Counted from the stretch's first letter, positions 1-12,000 are shown. The stretch is 13,467 bases of DNA from Comamonas sp. lk (GCA_945898105.1 CAMDHL010000032.1:1-13467); one strand, 5' to 3'. Notes: generated from the sequence alone by a model not told the origin. Made by a program: numbers and translations.

Positions 1-89
1 CACATGGCTTGGGTTGGTAGGTCGGCCTGGTTTGCCTGGATCAGCGCATAGATGTCTTGTCTATGGCGCTGTCCTTGTTGGCAAACCAG
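1..89 (-). CDS. IS3-family transposase OrfB, N-terminal fragment cut by the window edge
   Basis: In the -1 frame relative to orfA an open frame continues to the window edge without a stop and reads QDIYALIQANQADLPTQAM, which resembles the N-terminal region of OrfB proteins ahead of their integrase catalytic domain. The DDE catalytic part would lie outside the window. There is no ATG in the overlap, which fits production as an OrfAB fusion by frameshifting; the start given is arbitrary. Whether the full OrfB is intact cannot be seen. Confidence 0.6.
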   Translation of the reverse strand, partial: MVCQQGQRHRQDIYALIQANQADLPTQAM

Positions 90-361
90 GCCGTAGCCTT
101 TGCCAATATGTCGCGCTCCTGGGTGACTTGACGCAACTGCCTTCGCAACCGGGCCAACTCTTGGCGCTCAGCCGTTGTCAGCGGCGCATCAGGCCTGGAA
201 CCACCCATCTCATCGGCTTTGGCTTGACGAACCCACGCACTGATGCTGGTTTCGTGGCAACCAAACTCCTGGGCCAATTCGCTGGGCTTGCGTCCAACTC
301 GGACCAACTCCACCATTTGCTGACGAAATTCGGGCGGATACGCCCCTTTTCTTTGTCTCAT
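41..361 (-). CDS. IS3-family transposase OrfA
   Basis: This 106-residue protein is the DNA-binding subunit of an IS3-family transposase, about the usual length for OrfA. It has an N-terminal helix-turn-helix (about residues 8-45, with PPEFRQQMVELV and ELAQEFGCHETSISAWVRQA) and a C-terminal coiled coil (about residues 64-92, RQELARLRRQLRQVTQERDI) matching the leucine zipper used for multimerisation. The start ATG at 361 has an AAGGAG ribosome binding site a few bases upstream. The gene is intact. Its 3' end overlaps the beginning of orfB in the -1 frame, the normal arrangement that lets a ribosomal frameshift make the OrfAB transposase. I see no A6G-type slippery run in the overlap, so the shift site is not identified. 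Confidence 0.9.
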   Translation of the reverse strand: MRQRKGAYPPEFRQQMVELVRVGRKPSELAQEFGCHETSISAWVRQAKADEMGGSRPDAPLTTAERQELARLRRQLRQVTQERDILAKATAWFANKDSAIDKTSMR

Positions 362-469
362 TTCTAACTCCTTTGGCAGAACAATAATCTGTCCGGGCTA
401 AAGGGGCAACTCCAGAATTTTGTGTAAACGGTCTAATGGCGGGTAACCGTCGAACTTCCAGGAGTGGAT

Positions 470-631
470 ATGACCGCAAATACAAAGAAAGCAGTACCCA
501 AAGTGACCTCATTGATAGTTTGCTGGCTGATTACAAAAAACCAGAGGATTTGATTGGTGAGAACGGGCTTTTAAAGCAATTGACCAAGTTGCTTGTCGAG
601 CGCGCCCTTGATGCCGAGGTGTCCGAGCACC
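470..631 (+). pseudogene. IS256-family transposase, 5' fragment with frameshift
   Basis: An ATG at 470 preceded by AGGAG (460-464) starts MTANTKKAVPKV, a typical N-terminus of an IS256-family (Mutator-like) transposase. The reading then jumps from one frame to another around 502-511 and continues as LIDSLLADYKKPEDLIGENG, then KQLTKLLVERALDAEVSEHL, the conserved N-terminal segment of the family. Similarity stops near 631; the DDE catalytic core and the rest (over 300 residues in intact members) are missing. The leader at 415-435 (GAATTTTGTGTAAACGG) probably also belongs to this element. The gene is therefore dead twice, by frameshift and by truncation. Family assignment rests on the recognisable N-terminal motif; I am fairly sure of it. 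Confidence 0.8.
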
Positions 632-719
632 TTTTGCCGCAGCCGTTAATGCCCCACAGGTAAATTGCGTTTTCACCAAAAAGGGGAAATGGTAATAGTC
701 CATTAACGATACTTTCCAA
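632..719 (-). pseudogene. Possible Hda/DnaA-like P-loop ATPase scrap
   Basis: Read on the minus strand, this stretch gives about 28 codons ending in PLFGENAIYLWGINGCGK, directly abutting the end of the IS256 scrap. A YLWG strand followed by a GxxGxGK phosphate-binding loop is the arrangement of Hda and DnaA-like AAA+ proteins, in which S/T-H-L-L would come next. Here the following codon is already in foreign sequence and reads Arg. On the upstream side the similarity ends where the integrase scrap begins. It is too short to be functional. It could also be a chance open frame: the loop lacks its Ser/Thr and no second motif supports the call. Confidence 0.3.
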
Positions 720-915
720 ATGGGTACGGACAACCTGTACTCGCTAAGACACACCTATGCTACGCAGGAACTGCTGACGATTGGGACGGACACATATACA
801 CTGGCGAGGCAGGGGTTTATATAGTGTGGCGGTGATTGAGCGGCACTACAGCAAATTAACCGCTACTATGGCGGCTGATAGGTTGGTTTTAGGGGAGGTT
901 TATTACTTAGAATGA
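720..915 (+). pseudogene. Tyrosine recombinase (phage-type integrase), C-terminal remnant with frameshift
   Basis: The frame from 720 reads NLYSLRHTYATQELLTIGTD then TYTLARQ and stops at 822-824. The next frame over, from 823, continues SVAVIERHYSKLTATMAADR and ends at 913-915. Joined across the frameshift near 811-823 these give the C-terminal part of a tyrosine recombinase: the LRHTYAT box with its catalytic Arg and the ERHYSKL segment with the nucleophilic Tyr (codon 847-849). The N-terminal DNA-binding and first catalytic regions are absent. It is a dead remnant, probably of an integrated element whose integrase once sat here. No tRNA or attachment site is visible nearby. Confidence 0.8.
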
Positions 916-1002
916 AATAATATTTATGAACAGATATTAATTATGTTTTAACTCTATGCGACTATTTTTATATTAGAACACTGAGTTGTTTGGTATATTA
1001 TC

Positions 1003-1608
1003 ATGAATAAATTTTTACGATTGAACCTTGGTTCTGGTGTTAATAAAATGGATGGCTATGTCAATGTCGATAAATTCGACTACGGCAAACCTGACATAAT
1101 GATGGATTTGGAGCAAACTCCCTGGCAATTTCTAGACGATTCCGTCGAAGAAATCATGCTTAACCATACATTGGAACATCTAGGAAAGGATACCCAAACC
1201 TTTTTTGCGATTATCAAAGAAATGTATCGCGTTTGTAAGCATGACGCTTTAATCGAAATTAATGTTCCGCATCCTAGACACGATCACTTTATCAATGACC
1301 CGACCCATGTTCGAATAGTCACGCCTGCCCTGCTGGATTTGTTTAGCAAAAAAAATTGCTTGATGTGGCAAGAGATGGGTGTACCAAATTCGCCGCTTGC
1401 ACTATATCTCGATGTAGACTTTCAAATAGAAAGTTCCATTGTAAATATTGAAAAAAAATACCTTGAAGAGTTAAATGCGGGAAAGCTAACTAAAGATGAG
1501 TTAATACAAATGATTGACACATTCAATAATATCGCGACATCGTATAAAATTATCATGCGACCTGTAAAGCAGAAGGCGGATTCAAGTGCGATTTCGGGCG
1601 ATGATTAA
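1003..1608 (+). CDS. Class I SAM-dependent methyltransferase, probably horizontally acquired
   Basis: A 201-residue protein of the class I Rossmann-fold methyltransferases, of the short type often found near glycan or cell-surface biosynthesis genes. Motif I is LRLNLGSG (residues 5-12), followed by GYVNVD with an acidic residue (D23) placed to bind the SAM ribose. A later LEHL (57-60) and EMYRVCK (73-79) match the usual region after motif III, and PHPRHDHFINDPTHVR (89-104) is a distinctive block of this subfamily. The substrate cannot be told. The gene is clearly AT-rich, with long A runs and AT-ending codons, unlike the GC-rich genes from argF onward, and it lies directly after broken mobile elements, so transfer is likely. 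No good ribosome binding site precedes the ATG. No glycosyltransferases or other surface-polysaccharide genes are present in the window. Confidence 0.8.
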   Translation: MNKFLRLNLGSGVNKMDGYVNVDKFDYGKPDIMMDLEQTPWQFLDDSVEEIMLNHTLEHLGKDTQTFFAIIKEMYRVCKHDALIEINVPHPRHDHFINDPTHVRIVTPALLDLFSKKNCLMWQEMGVPNSPLALYLDVDFQIESSIVNIEKKYLEELNAGKLTKDELIQMIDTFNNIATSYKIIMRPVKQKADSSAISGDD

Positions 1609-1796
1609 ACAGAAGCGCAGCAACTTAATCGCCACCTTGCCGACTTGTATATTGGCTTGAGTTTGAAGTGCCGTTTTAATTGAAAGTGCAGTGGCATTCC
1701 CCTCATTTCCCTTGCTAGACGTAAATGCCGTATAAACGAGAACTTGAGATTAACTTCCCACCATGATGCCCGGTCGCTGGTGCAGAATCCATTGCA
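1609..1796. other. Non-coding spacer with short near-repeats
   Basis: No gene is supported here. The only structure noticed is a pair of near-identical direct words, TTGAAGTGC (about 1663-1671) and TTGAAAGTGC (about 1680-1689). Short repeats of this kind occur at the ends of some insertion sequences, so this may be another mobile-element scrap, but that is a weak inference. Confidence 0.25.
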
Positions 1797-1814
1797 ATGT
1801 TTGTTAGTCAACCC

Positions 1815-2141
1815 ATGAAAAAATTCGAACTCAGTCCATGGGGCGGTATTGCCGCCCTGTTTTTGTTGGCAGCAATGGGTAGTGCCCAGGCTGAAGACCC
1901 TAAAGCGATGAAGAAAAAGCCGTTTCGCATCATCGATTCTGTTTGCGATTTCGAGTCCAGGGAAATCGCTGCTGAGAAAGGGCAGCTAGTCTGCCAGTAT
2001 GTCTGCCGTGACCCCGATCATTCCAAGATGTTTCAGGTGTACGCTAATTCTTCGTTTGGCAAATGCCCAACGCCGATCAAGACCAAGATCAAGCAGACGA
2101 TTAAGGAAGAAAAGAAGGCCGCACCACCGCCGGCGCATTAG
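1815..2141 (+). CDS. Small exported cysteine-containing protein of unknown function
   Basis: I do not recognise this family. From the ATG at 1815 the protein has 108 residues, with a Sec-type signal peptide: MKK, a hydrophobic core (about residues 11-21, GIAALFLLAAM) and a likely cleavage after AQA at residue 26. The mature part of about 82 residues has four cysteines (C44, C60, C64, C84), which could form two disulfides in the periplasm, and a Lys-rich tail ending KKAAPPPAH. An in-frame ATG at 1797 would put six residues ahead of the MKK; I prefer 1815 because it gives a normal signal peptide. Neither start has a clear ribosome binding site. The gene converges on argF and the two stop codons overlap (2138-2141). 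Confidence 0.65.
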   Translation: MKKFELSPWGGIAALFLLAAMGSAQAEDPKAMKKKPFRIIDSVCDFESREIAAEKGQLVCQYVCRDPDHSKMFQVYANSSFGKCPTPIKTKIKQTIKEEKKAAPPPAH

Positions 2142-3049
2142 CCCAGGCGTCCCAGCAGGAGGTATTCCATCAGTGCTTTTTGGGCATGCATGCGGTTTTC
2201 GGCCTCATCCCACACTACGCTTTGCGGTCCATCGATCACTTCGGCTTCCACTTCCTCACCTCGGTGTGCCGGTAGGCAGTGCATAAACAAGGCATCAGGC
2301 GCGGCGGCGGCCATCATGGCGCGGTCCACGCACCAAGATGCAAATGCCGCGCGTCGTGCATCGTTTTCTGCCTCGTAGCCCATGCTGGTCCAGACATCGG
2401 TCGTCACCAGATGTGCGCCCTTACAGGCTTGTAGTGGGTCGCTGAAAACCCGGTAGCTATCGGCGGAGCGCAATCCGGCGATCGATTGGTTCACCTCGTA
2501 GCCGCTGGGTGTGCTGACATGCACGGTAAAGCCTAGCAAATCGGCTGCCTGCAGCCAGGTATTGGCCATGTTATTGCCATCACCCACCCAAGCTACGGTT
2601 TTTCCGGCAATGGAGCCACGGTGTTCTATATAGGTAAAGATGTCGGCCAGCACCTGGCAAGGGTGGAACTCATTGGTCAGCCCGTTAATCACCGGTACGC
2701 GCGAGTTGGCCGCAAAGCGCTCGATTTTGGTTTGTTCAAAGGTGCGAATCATCACTAAATCGGTCATTCGGCTGATGACTTTGGCGCTGTCTTCGATGGG
2801 TTCGGCGCGCCCCAGTTGGCTGTCGCCCGTGGTCAAATGCACTACGCTGCCGCCCAGCTGGTACATGCCCGCTTCAAAGCTCACACGCGTGCGGGTGGAG
2901 GCCTTCTCAAAAATCATAGCCAGCGTACGGTCCACCAGAGTATGGTGTTTTTCATAGGCCTTGAACTTTTTCTTTATCAGCGCCGCGCGCGCAAACAAAT
3001 AGGCGTATTCGTCAGCGCTGAAGTCTTTGAATTGCAGGTAATGTTGCAT
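2138..3049 (-). CDS. argF: Ornithine carbamoyltransferase
   Basis: Cytoplasmic enzyme joining carbamoyl phosphate and ornithine to make citrulline, the sixth step of arginine synthesis. The 303-residue protein is full length. It shows the carbamoyl phosphate motif STRTR (residues 51-55), HPCQ (129-132), the ornithine-binding DVWTSMG segment (218-224) and HCLP (257-260). All signature residues are present, so it should be active. It lies 48 bases downstream of argD on the same strand, so the two probably form one operon. The start at 3049 gives the expected MQHYLQFKDF N-terminus, although no strong ribosome binding site precedes it. A catabolic ArgF cannot be excluded from sequence alone, but no arginine deiminase genes are nearby and the argD neighbour argues for biosynthesis. 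Confidence 0.96.
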   Translation of the reverse strand: MQHYLQFKDFSADEYAYLFARAALIKKKFKAYEKHHTLVDRTLAMIFEKASTRTRVSFEAGMYQLGGSVVHLTTGDSQLGRAEPIEDSAKVISRMTDLVMIRTFEQTKIERFAANSRVPVINGLTNEFHPCQVLADIFTYIEHRGSIAGKTVAWVGDGNNMANTWLQAADLLGFTVHVSTPSGYEVNQSIAGLRSADSYRVFSDPLQACKGAHLVTTDVWTSMGYEAENDARRAAFASWCVDRAMMAAAAPDALFMHCLPAHRGEEVEAEVIDGPQSVVWDEAENRMHAQKALMEYLLLGRLG

Positions 3050-6000
3050 GGTGCAGTGGGGAATAAATGGGTATGCCCGATTTGAAAGGCAGGGCTCTCA
3101 GGACGCCAAAAACTCGCTAATCATGGGGCACAAAATAGCGGCAATTTGGTCAGCCTCTTCGCAAGTCAGTATCAGTGAAGGCACCAATCGCACCACGCTG
3201 TCGGCAGTCACACTGATGAGTAGGCCTTTGTCAGCGGCTTGTTGCATCAGCGCGCCGCAGGGCTTAGACAAATCAATCCCCAGCATCAAGCCCTGCCCGC
3301 GAATTTCTTTGACTGTCCCCGCTGCCAACTCCTGCGCCAGGCCACGTGTCAGGGCCGCTTTGAGGTGCGCACCCACATGTTCTGCGTTGGCCAGCAAGTC
3401 ATCGCGCTCCATGACGCGGATGGTTTCCAACCCGGCGCGCATGGCCAGTGGGTTACCGCCAAAGGTGCTGCCGTGGTTACCCACGCCTAGTACCTTGGCC
3501 GCGCGCGGACCGGCCACGATGGCGCCTATTGGGACGCCCGAACCCAGTCCCTTTGCCAGTGGCATCACGTCAGGCACTATGCCGGCCCATTGATGCGCAA
3601 ACCACTTGCCGGTGCGCCCCATACCGCACTGCACTTCGTCAATCATCAGCAACCAGTCGCGCGCATCGCACAGCGCGCGCAGATCGCGCAAATACTCCAT
3701 ATGCATGGGCATCACACCGCCTTCGCCCTGAATGGCTTCGACGAAAACTGCTACCACTTCGGCGTTGCCTTGCGTAGCTGCTTTTAATGCCTCGATATTG
3801 TTGACCGGTACGCGGATAAATCCTTGCACCAAGGGGCCAAAGCCTGCCTGCACTTTGGGGTTGCCGGTGGCGCTCAGGGTCGCAATACTGCGGCCATGGA
3901 AGGCCTTTTCGTAGACCACGATCTGCGGGTTATCAATGCCCTTGTCATGCCCGAATTTGCGGGCCAATTTCAAGGCCGCTTCGTTGGCCTCTAGGCCGCT
4001 TGAGCAGAAGAAAACGTTTTCCATGCCCGACAGCGCCACCAATTTGGCTGCCAGCGCCTCTTGCAGCGGCACATGGTAGTAATTGGAGGTGTGAATCAGG
4101 CGGGTCACCTGGTCTTGTAGGGCGGCCACCAAGTCCGGGTGGTTATGTCCCAACGTGTTGACCGCAATCCCCCCTAGCGCGTCCAGATATTCGCGGCCTT
4201 GTGTATCCCAGACTTTGCAGCCCTGGCCGTGCGACAGGGCTAAGGGCAGACGACCATAGGTGGTCATCACATGCGGGGATGCGGCGGCGGCGGCGGGGGA
4301 GGCGGGGGCGGTCATGGGCTCACTCCGGGGAAAAAATGCAAAAGCGCGGTGCTACAAAGCAATCAGCCCAACGCAGGTTGGGCCGTTGAACGCGGATTTT
4401 AGGGTCTGCGTCTTTTGGCGTTGCAGGCCTGCAATTGTTCATATTGCGTAACTTGATGCACTTACGCAACAGGTAAACTCTCTTGAGCGGCGCAACACGC
4501 CCACGATCCGCAGTAATGCAAACCTGCCGCATGCCACCCTCGCAGCGGCCCATCCCGAGCACATGGCTACCACCCTCGCCAAAGAAATCTACATCCTGGG
4601 CCTGACGCGTCAGGGCAGGGCATTCCGCCCCAGCGACTGGGCCGAGCGGCTGGCCGGCGTGATGAGCCAGTTCCGACCCGGCGGGCCGCAGCCCGGGAGC
4701 CATTTAGGCTATTCGCCTTGGTGCATTCCCACCTCTATCGGCGACACCAAGTGCGTCATCATCCATCCCGATTTGCGAGAGCACGATGTCATGGCCTGGG
4801 ACTTTTGCATCAACTTTGCCCGGGACAACGATCTGCAGACCAGCGAGGGCGCACCCCCCCAGCTGTCGAAATAGGCGCTTTAATGACCACAACCATCCAT
4901 TCCTATGAACCGCGCTTGGGCCACGGCATGGCGCACGATCCGTTTAACTCCATCGTCGGCCCGCGCCCCATCGGTTGGATTTCCACTTCCAGCGTGAGCG
5001 GCGTTTTCAACCTAGCGCCCTACAGCTTCTTTAACGCTTTTAACTACGTGCCGCCCATCATCGGCTTTAGCAGCCTGGGCTACAAAGACACGGTACGCAA
5101 CGCTATCGAAACCGGCGAATTCGTCTGGAACCTGGCCACCCAGGATTTGGCGGAAGCCATGAATCAGACCTGCGCCCATGTCGCGCCCGAAGTGGACGAA
5201 TTCACCCTGGCCGGATTGAGCCCGTTGCCCTCCGACCTGGTTAATGCGCCGCGGGTGGCCCAAAGCCCAGTTAGTTTTGAATGCAAAGTGAGCCAATCCA
5301 TGCCCTTGCGTTCGGCTCAGGGCGATGAGCTGAATACCTGGATGGTGTTTGGCGAAGTGGTCAAAGTGCATATTGACAGTGCCTACATTCGTGACGGCAT
5401 TTACGACACTGCAGCAGCGCGCCCCATACTGCGTGGCGGTGGCCCGTCGGACTATTTCAGCATCGGGCCGGAGCAGTTATTCCGCATGGTACGGCCCCGC
5501 TGAGCAAGCAACAACAACGGCGCGCCTAAATTGCGCCCACAAAAAAGCCGTCTTGCGACGGCTTTTTGCTTTGCTGGTAGCGCACCTGATTCAAACGGCG
5601 GGCCCTGCGAGAGGGCCCGGGCGGTGCACCTGAAGAATCAGGCGGCGAGGGCCAAGGTTTTTACCTTGGTAGCCAAACGGCTCTTGTCGCGGGCGGCCTT
5701 GTTCTTGTGGAAGATGCCTTTGTCAGCGATGGTGTCCACCACGGCCTGCATCTTGCCAAACAACTCGGCTGCTTTGGTTTTGTCTCCGGCGAGAACGGCT
5801 TTTTCAACGTTCTTCACCGCAGTACGGTATTTGGAGCGCAGCGAGGTATTGGCTGCATTGATTTTGACGTCCTGGCGGACGCGTTTGCGGCCCGACGCTA
5901 AGCGCGGGTTCTTTTTCTTGGGTTTTCCGGATGCCATATTTGTGTGTCCTAGTGTCTGTAGATGATGCCAGCAAAGCCTGCCATTATAGCCTTTCGGGGT

Positions 6001-9000
6001 AGCGGCTAAACTCCCCACCGTGAGCCTACTCAAGTCCGCCTCCACAGTATCCCTCTGGACATTGGCCTCGCGCGTCACCGGGTTGCTGCGCGAAACCCTG
6101 ATGGCCGCACTGTTTGGCGCCAGCGCACTGACCGACGCGTTTAACGTCGCCTTTCGCATCCCCAATCTGTTTCGACGCATGTTCGCAGAGGGCGCTTTCA
6201 GCCAGGCCTTTGTGCCGGTGCTGGCCGCCAGCAAAGCCAAAGACGGCGATGCCGCAACCAAAGTCCTGATCGACCAGGTAGCCACCCTGTTGGCTTGGGC
6301 CATGGTGTTGGTATGTATCACGGGCGTGTTGCTCGCGCCCTGGATGGTCTGGGCCATGGCCAGTGGCTTGCCCGCAGCAGGCTTTGATGCGGCGGTCTGG
6401 ATGACGCGCTTTATGTTCCCCTACATCGGCTGCATGTCAATGGTGGCGCTGTCCTCGGGGATTTTGAATACCTACAAGCGCTTTGCCATTCCGGCGGCTA
6501 CCCCGGTGTTGCTCAATGTCTGCACGATTGCGGCGGCCTGGTGGCTCGCGCCCTGGTTTGGCGCGCGGGGCATCGAACCGATTTATGCCATGGCCATTGG
6601 TGTGATGGCCGGCGGCGTATTGCAGCTGTCCTTGCAAATACCGGCCTTGGCGGCTTTGGGCCTGCTGCCGCGCCTGGGCCTGGGTTTTTCGGCCATGCGT
6701 ACGGCCTGGAATGACCCGGGCACCCGAACCATATTGCGCTTGATGGGCCCAGCCTTGCTGGGCGTGAGCGTGGCGCAAATTTCATTACTCATCAATACCC
6801 AGATCGCTTCACACTTAGCCGTCGGCAGCGTCAGCTGGCTGAGCTATGCCGACCGCCTGATGGAGTTTCCCACCGCTTTGCTGGGCGTGGCCCTTGGCGT
6901 GGTGCTGATGCCTAGGCTTGCCGCCGCGCGCGCCACCGCCCATACCGATGACTACTCCGCCCTCCTGGACTGGGGTTTGCGCATCGTGGTCTTGCTCGCC
7001 ACGCCTTGTGCCGTTGCGCTTTTGGTGTTCCCGCAGCCGCTGGTTGCCGTCCTATTCCATTACCGCGCCTTTACGGCCTTTGATGTGCAACAGACTGCGT
7101 TGGCACTTACTGGCTGGGGTGTGGGATTGGTGGGGCTGGTGGCAATCAAGGTGCTGGCGCCAGGCTATTACGCCAGCCAGGATGTGAAGACGCCGGTGCG
7201 TATCGCCGTGCTGGTGCTCATCATCACGCAGCTACTCAACTGGGCGTTGGTGCCTTACTTTCGCCACGCCGCGCTGTCGCTGTCCATATCGCTGGGTGCA
7301 TTGCTCAACGCCTGGTGGTTGATGCGTGGCCTCAAGGCACGGGGCAGTTACCGGCCGCAGCCGGGGTGGTGGCGCTTTTCCCTGCAGGTGGTGCCGGCTT
7401 GCGTGTTATTGGGGCTGTATTTGCGTTGGGCGGGGCAAGCCTTCAACTGGCTGGAAATGCCGGGCGGCGTCCTGCAGCGCGCACTCTACGTAGCGCTGAC
7501 GCTCATGGGCGCCGTAGCCCTTTATGGCGTCAGTGTCATGGCCCTGGGCTTGAAACCGCGCCAATTTTTGCGGCCTTAAATTTGCGCCCTAAGACCTAAT
7601 TGCGATAGAGTTAGGCATGAATTTTTCTTTTGAAGCGCCTAGTCCGTTGGAGTATTTTGCCGCGCTGGTGCAAAGCGACAGTGAATTTCCGCTGTTCGAA
7701 GCGGCAGCCGCTTTGGGCACGATGCGCGATCCCGACCTGGATGTCCAAAGCACACTCTCGCGCATAGACCAATGGTTGCAGCGATTGCGCAAACGTCTGC
7801 CCGCGGACGCGGCGGGCATGGCAAGGCTGATGGCACTCAACCGCTTTTTCTACCAAGAATTGGGATTCGCTGGAAACCTGAATGACTACTATGCGCCGGA
7901 CAACAGTTATCTGCACCAGGTCATGGAATCGCGCCGTGGCATCCCGATTTCATTGGCAGTAATTTGGCTGGAATTGGCGCAGGGCATCGGCTTGGAAGCC
8001 AAGGGCGTTAGTTTCCCCGGCCATTTTTTAATTAAGGTGCCGCTACCTGCTGGCCAGGCCGTCATAGACCCGATGAACGGCCAGTCTTTCAGCCGAGAAG
8101 AACTCAAGGAAATGCTGGAGCCCTATCGCATGGGCGGTAAATTGGGCTCGGATTTTGAAGTGCCCCTGGGGCTCTATTTACAAGCCTCGCCCCCGCGTGA
8201 CATCCTGGTGCGCATGCTGCGCAACCTTAAAGAGATATTCCGCAGCCAAAAGCATGGCAGCCAATGGCTGGCCGTGCAGGAACGCTTGGTCGTGCTCAGC
8301 CCTGAGTCCTGGTCCGAGTACCGCGATCGTGGCCTGGCCCATGCCATGCTGGGTAATCACGGAGAGGCTCTGGCAGACCTGGAGTGCTATGTTGTCAACG
8401 CCACCGATGTGGTGGACGCCGAATCAATATCCAGTCAAGTGGATTTACTACGCAGGCAATTGGGCAAGCGGCGCGAATCGAATTAAGCGCACTGCTGCGC
8501 TTGCTATAGCGCCTGTTCGGCCTGGCGCGCCTAGAGGCGTATCCGATCCCATTATTCGAACTTGAATTTAAATTCCTGCGTTGCCGTCACTTCTGCGCTT
8601 GTCCCATCGGCCACACACTTGTACTGCATGATGGCAGCCTTTACTGCCGCATGAAACACGCGCGGGCCGGACAGGATATTGACTTCCTGCACCGTTCCAC
8701 CCTTGAGCACTATCTGCGCCTTCACCACGCCTTGCGTTCCATCTTGCAGTGCGAGCCTTGGCATCTTCGGTTCTACCTGTGTCGGGCACAGAATGCCAAT
8801 AGTCTTGGCGACTGGCGGCGGCGGTGCTGGAGCAACAGGCGCCGGTAGGGGTGGCGCTGGAGCTGGAGGCGCGGGCGGTGGTGTGGGTGTGTGCTGCACC
8901 GGCGCTGGCGGCGGCGAGGGTGCCGACTGCAGCGCGCTGCCATAGGCTTTTGGCTGCGCAGGTGGCACAGGCGGCGGAGGTGCGGCCTGTGTTGCCACCA

Positions 9001-12000
9001 GGGGCGGCGGCGCGGGTGGCGCCACGACGGGTGGCACTGGCGCTGGCGGAGGCACCACGGCCGGAGGTGGTGCAGGTGGTGGCGGCGGTGGGACAACAGG
9101 CGGGGGCGGCTGCACCACAGGAGGGGGAGGGGGAGGCGCGACAGGTGGCGGCGGCACCTTGGGCACTTCAGGTGGAGGTTCGATTTTTTTGGGCGGCGGC
9201 GGCGGCGGCGGTGGGGGCGGCGGGGGAATAATCACTTCTTGGAGCAGCACCGCTTCCAGCGGCTTCTTGATCAGCGTGATTCCTTCTCGCGCCAAGCCGG
9301 ATACCAGCACGTAGCCGGCCACAACATGCACCACCACCACCAAGGCGATTCCCTTGAACCTGCGGCCGTTGTCCTGCTGCCCAAAGCCGTAGGGCGAAGG
9401 GCTATGGCCAGTGCCGCTTGCTACAGCCAGATCGCCCAGGGCACTCATTGGACAAACTGCTCCGCGCCGATCACGGCAATCTTGGTCAGCCCGTGGCGCT
9501 TCGTCCCCGCGAGCACGTTGGCAAATACTGCATAGCGCGCGTCTTTATCGGCACGGATGTGCACCTCAGGCTGCATGGCCAGTTGGCCGATGCCCAGCAT
9601 CTTCTGATCCAACTCCGCCATGGACACGGCAAGGCCATTCCATTGCAAGTGATTGTCCGCATCAATATCGATCCGGATTTTTTCGACTTTTTCCTGAACC
9701 GGTGGCACGCCTACCGGCATCTCCAGATTCACCGCATGCAATTGAATGGGGATGGTGATGATCAGCATCACCAGCAAAACTAGCATCACATCGATCAGCG
9801 GCGTGGTGTTGATTTCCATCATCACCTCGGGCTCATCGCCAGTGTTGCGCTTTCCAATCTGTCGGGCCATGGCTGGGAATTCCTTGTCCGCTTCAGTTCA
9901 GAGGCGGCGGTTCGGTGATGAAGGCCACCTTCACGATGCCTGCGCGTTGGCATGCCAGCAGCACTTTACCAACGCCTTCGTAGCGTGCTGCCATATCACC
10001 GCGCACCTGCACCTCAGGCTGGGGCTTCATATGCGCTACTTTTTTCAGTTTTTCGGTGAGCGCATCTACGCTGGCGACCGGCGTTTCGTACCAAAAAATA
10101 TGGCTCTGCGCATCCACCGAAATAATGATATTTTCCGCCTTGCTCTCACGCGCTTCGATGCGTTCTTTGGGTAGTTTGACGGGGATGGCGGTAGTCACCA
10201 CCGGGATGGTGATCAGGAAAATAATGAGCAAGACCAGCATCACGTCCACCAATGGCGTGGTGTTGATGGAGGCGATCACGGCGTCTTCGTCACCGTCCGG
10301 GCCGGGGCCCACGTTCATGGCCATTGTGCTTTGCCTGCGCGAAAGGTGCGCTTAGTTTTTGATGGTGCCCAGCACCACCGCATGCAGGTCGCTGCCAAAG
10401 GCGCGCACCTCGTCCATCACGGCTTTGTTGCGGCGCACCAGCCAGTTGTAGGCCAGCACTGCAGGTACGGCCACTGCCAGGCCAATAGCCGTCATGATGA
10501 GCGCCTCGCCCACTGGGCCCGCCACTTTGTCGATAGAGGCCTGCCCTGAAATGCCAATGGCCGTGAGTGCGTGGTAGATACCCCAAACCGTGCCAAACAA
10601 GCCGACAAAGGGCGAAGTGGAGCCGACGGTGGCTAAAAAGGCCAACCCGTTTTGGGTGTTGCTCTGGACCCGGTCTACAGCCCGCTGAATTGCCATGGCG
10701 ATCCAGTCATTGATCGGGATATGCCCCATAAGGCCGTGGTGTTTTTGCACCGCAGTACCAGCGGCATCAGCCAAATAGCGGTAGGGGCTGTCCTGCGAAA
10801 GAGCAGCAGTGCCTTCGGCCACCGTAGCAGCGCTCCAAAAGGCTTGGGCATCCCTGGCCTGACGGCCCATTTTGCTTTGCTCCAGCACTTTGACAATCAT
10901 GATGTACCAGCTGCCCATACTCATGATTAAGAGTAGCAGCAAGACCACTTTGGTCACTAGGTCCGAGCCTTCCCAAAGGGCCTCCATGCCGTAGGGGTTG
11001 GTCGTTACCACGGCGCTAAGGGTGCCGCTTGCCGCTTGAACCGCCGGGGCCGCACTTTGAGCCAGAACACCTGTGGCAAAAACCGTCAGTAAAAGTGCGC
11101 CCACTACGGTCTGAACGTTTCGCAACGCAGGGGATTCATTCCACATTTAAATTCCTTCCATTTCTACTGGGACGCATACTAAAAGGCTTATGTGTCGCGC
11201 TGGTATCAACTAAGTACGACCTGCGCAGCGCCCACCTGCGCCTCGATAGTGCCGATCTCAAAAACCAACTCACCGGCTTCGCGCAAAAATCCAGCGCAAG
11301 CCGCAGCGTGGGCCGCATCCAGAACCACCACCATGCCGATGCCGTTGTTAAAGGTGCGGTTCATCTCGGTGTCGTCAATGCCAGCGGTGGCTTGCAGCCA
11401 GGCAAACAACTCCGTTTGCGGCCAACTGCCTTTGAGAAGCTTTGCCGCGCAGCCCGCAGGCAACACACGCGGGATGTTTTCCAATAACCCACCACCGGTG
11501 ATATGGGCGAGTGCCTTGATCGGGTGCGCCGCCAGCGCCGCCAGCACGTTCTTTACGTACAAGCGGGTCGGCTCCATCAAGGCTTGCTTAAAGGGCTTCC
11601 CGTCCAGCGTGGCCGGCAATTGACCGGCTGCGCGCTCAATGCATTTACGCACCAAGCTGAAGCCATTGGAATGCACGCCGCTGGAGGCCAGGCCCAGTAC
11701 GACGTCGCCCGGTTTCACATCGGCACCGCTCAGGATTTTGGATTTTTCTACCGCGCCCACCGCAAATCCGGCTAGGTCGTATTCGCCCGCCGGGTACATG
11801 CCCGGCATCTCAGCGGTTTCGCCGCCGATCAGGGCGCAGCCCGACAACTCGCAGCCCTTGGCAATACCGCCGATGACCGCAGCGGCGGTGTCTACGTCCA
11901 GCTTGCCGCAGGCAAAGTAGTCTAGAAAAAACAGGGGCTCGGCGCCTTGCACTAGTACGTCGTTGACGCTCATGGCCACCAGGTCAATGCCCACGGTGTC

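Larger units (their letters stand above)
1..414 (-). mobile_element. IS3-family insertion sequence, 5' portion, runs off the window
   Basis: The minus strand carries the orfA gene and the start of orfB of an IS3-family element; the rest of orfB lies beyond position 1. The outer end is inferred near position 414, where the minus strand begins TGGAGTTGCCCCTTTAGC, a plausible terminal inverted repeat starting with TG. Beyond it the sequence changes to the leader of an IS256-family transposase, so this element seems to have inserted into that older one. The exact boundary is uncertain by a few bases, and the target duplication cannot be checked because the other end is not in the window. Confidence 0.75.
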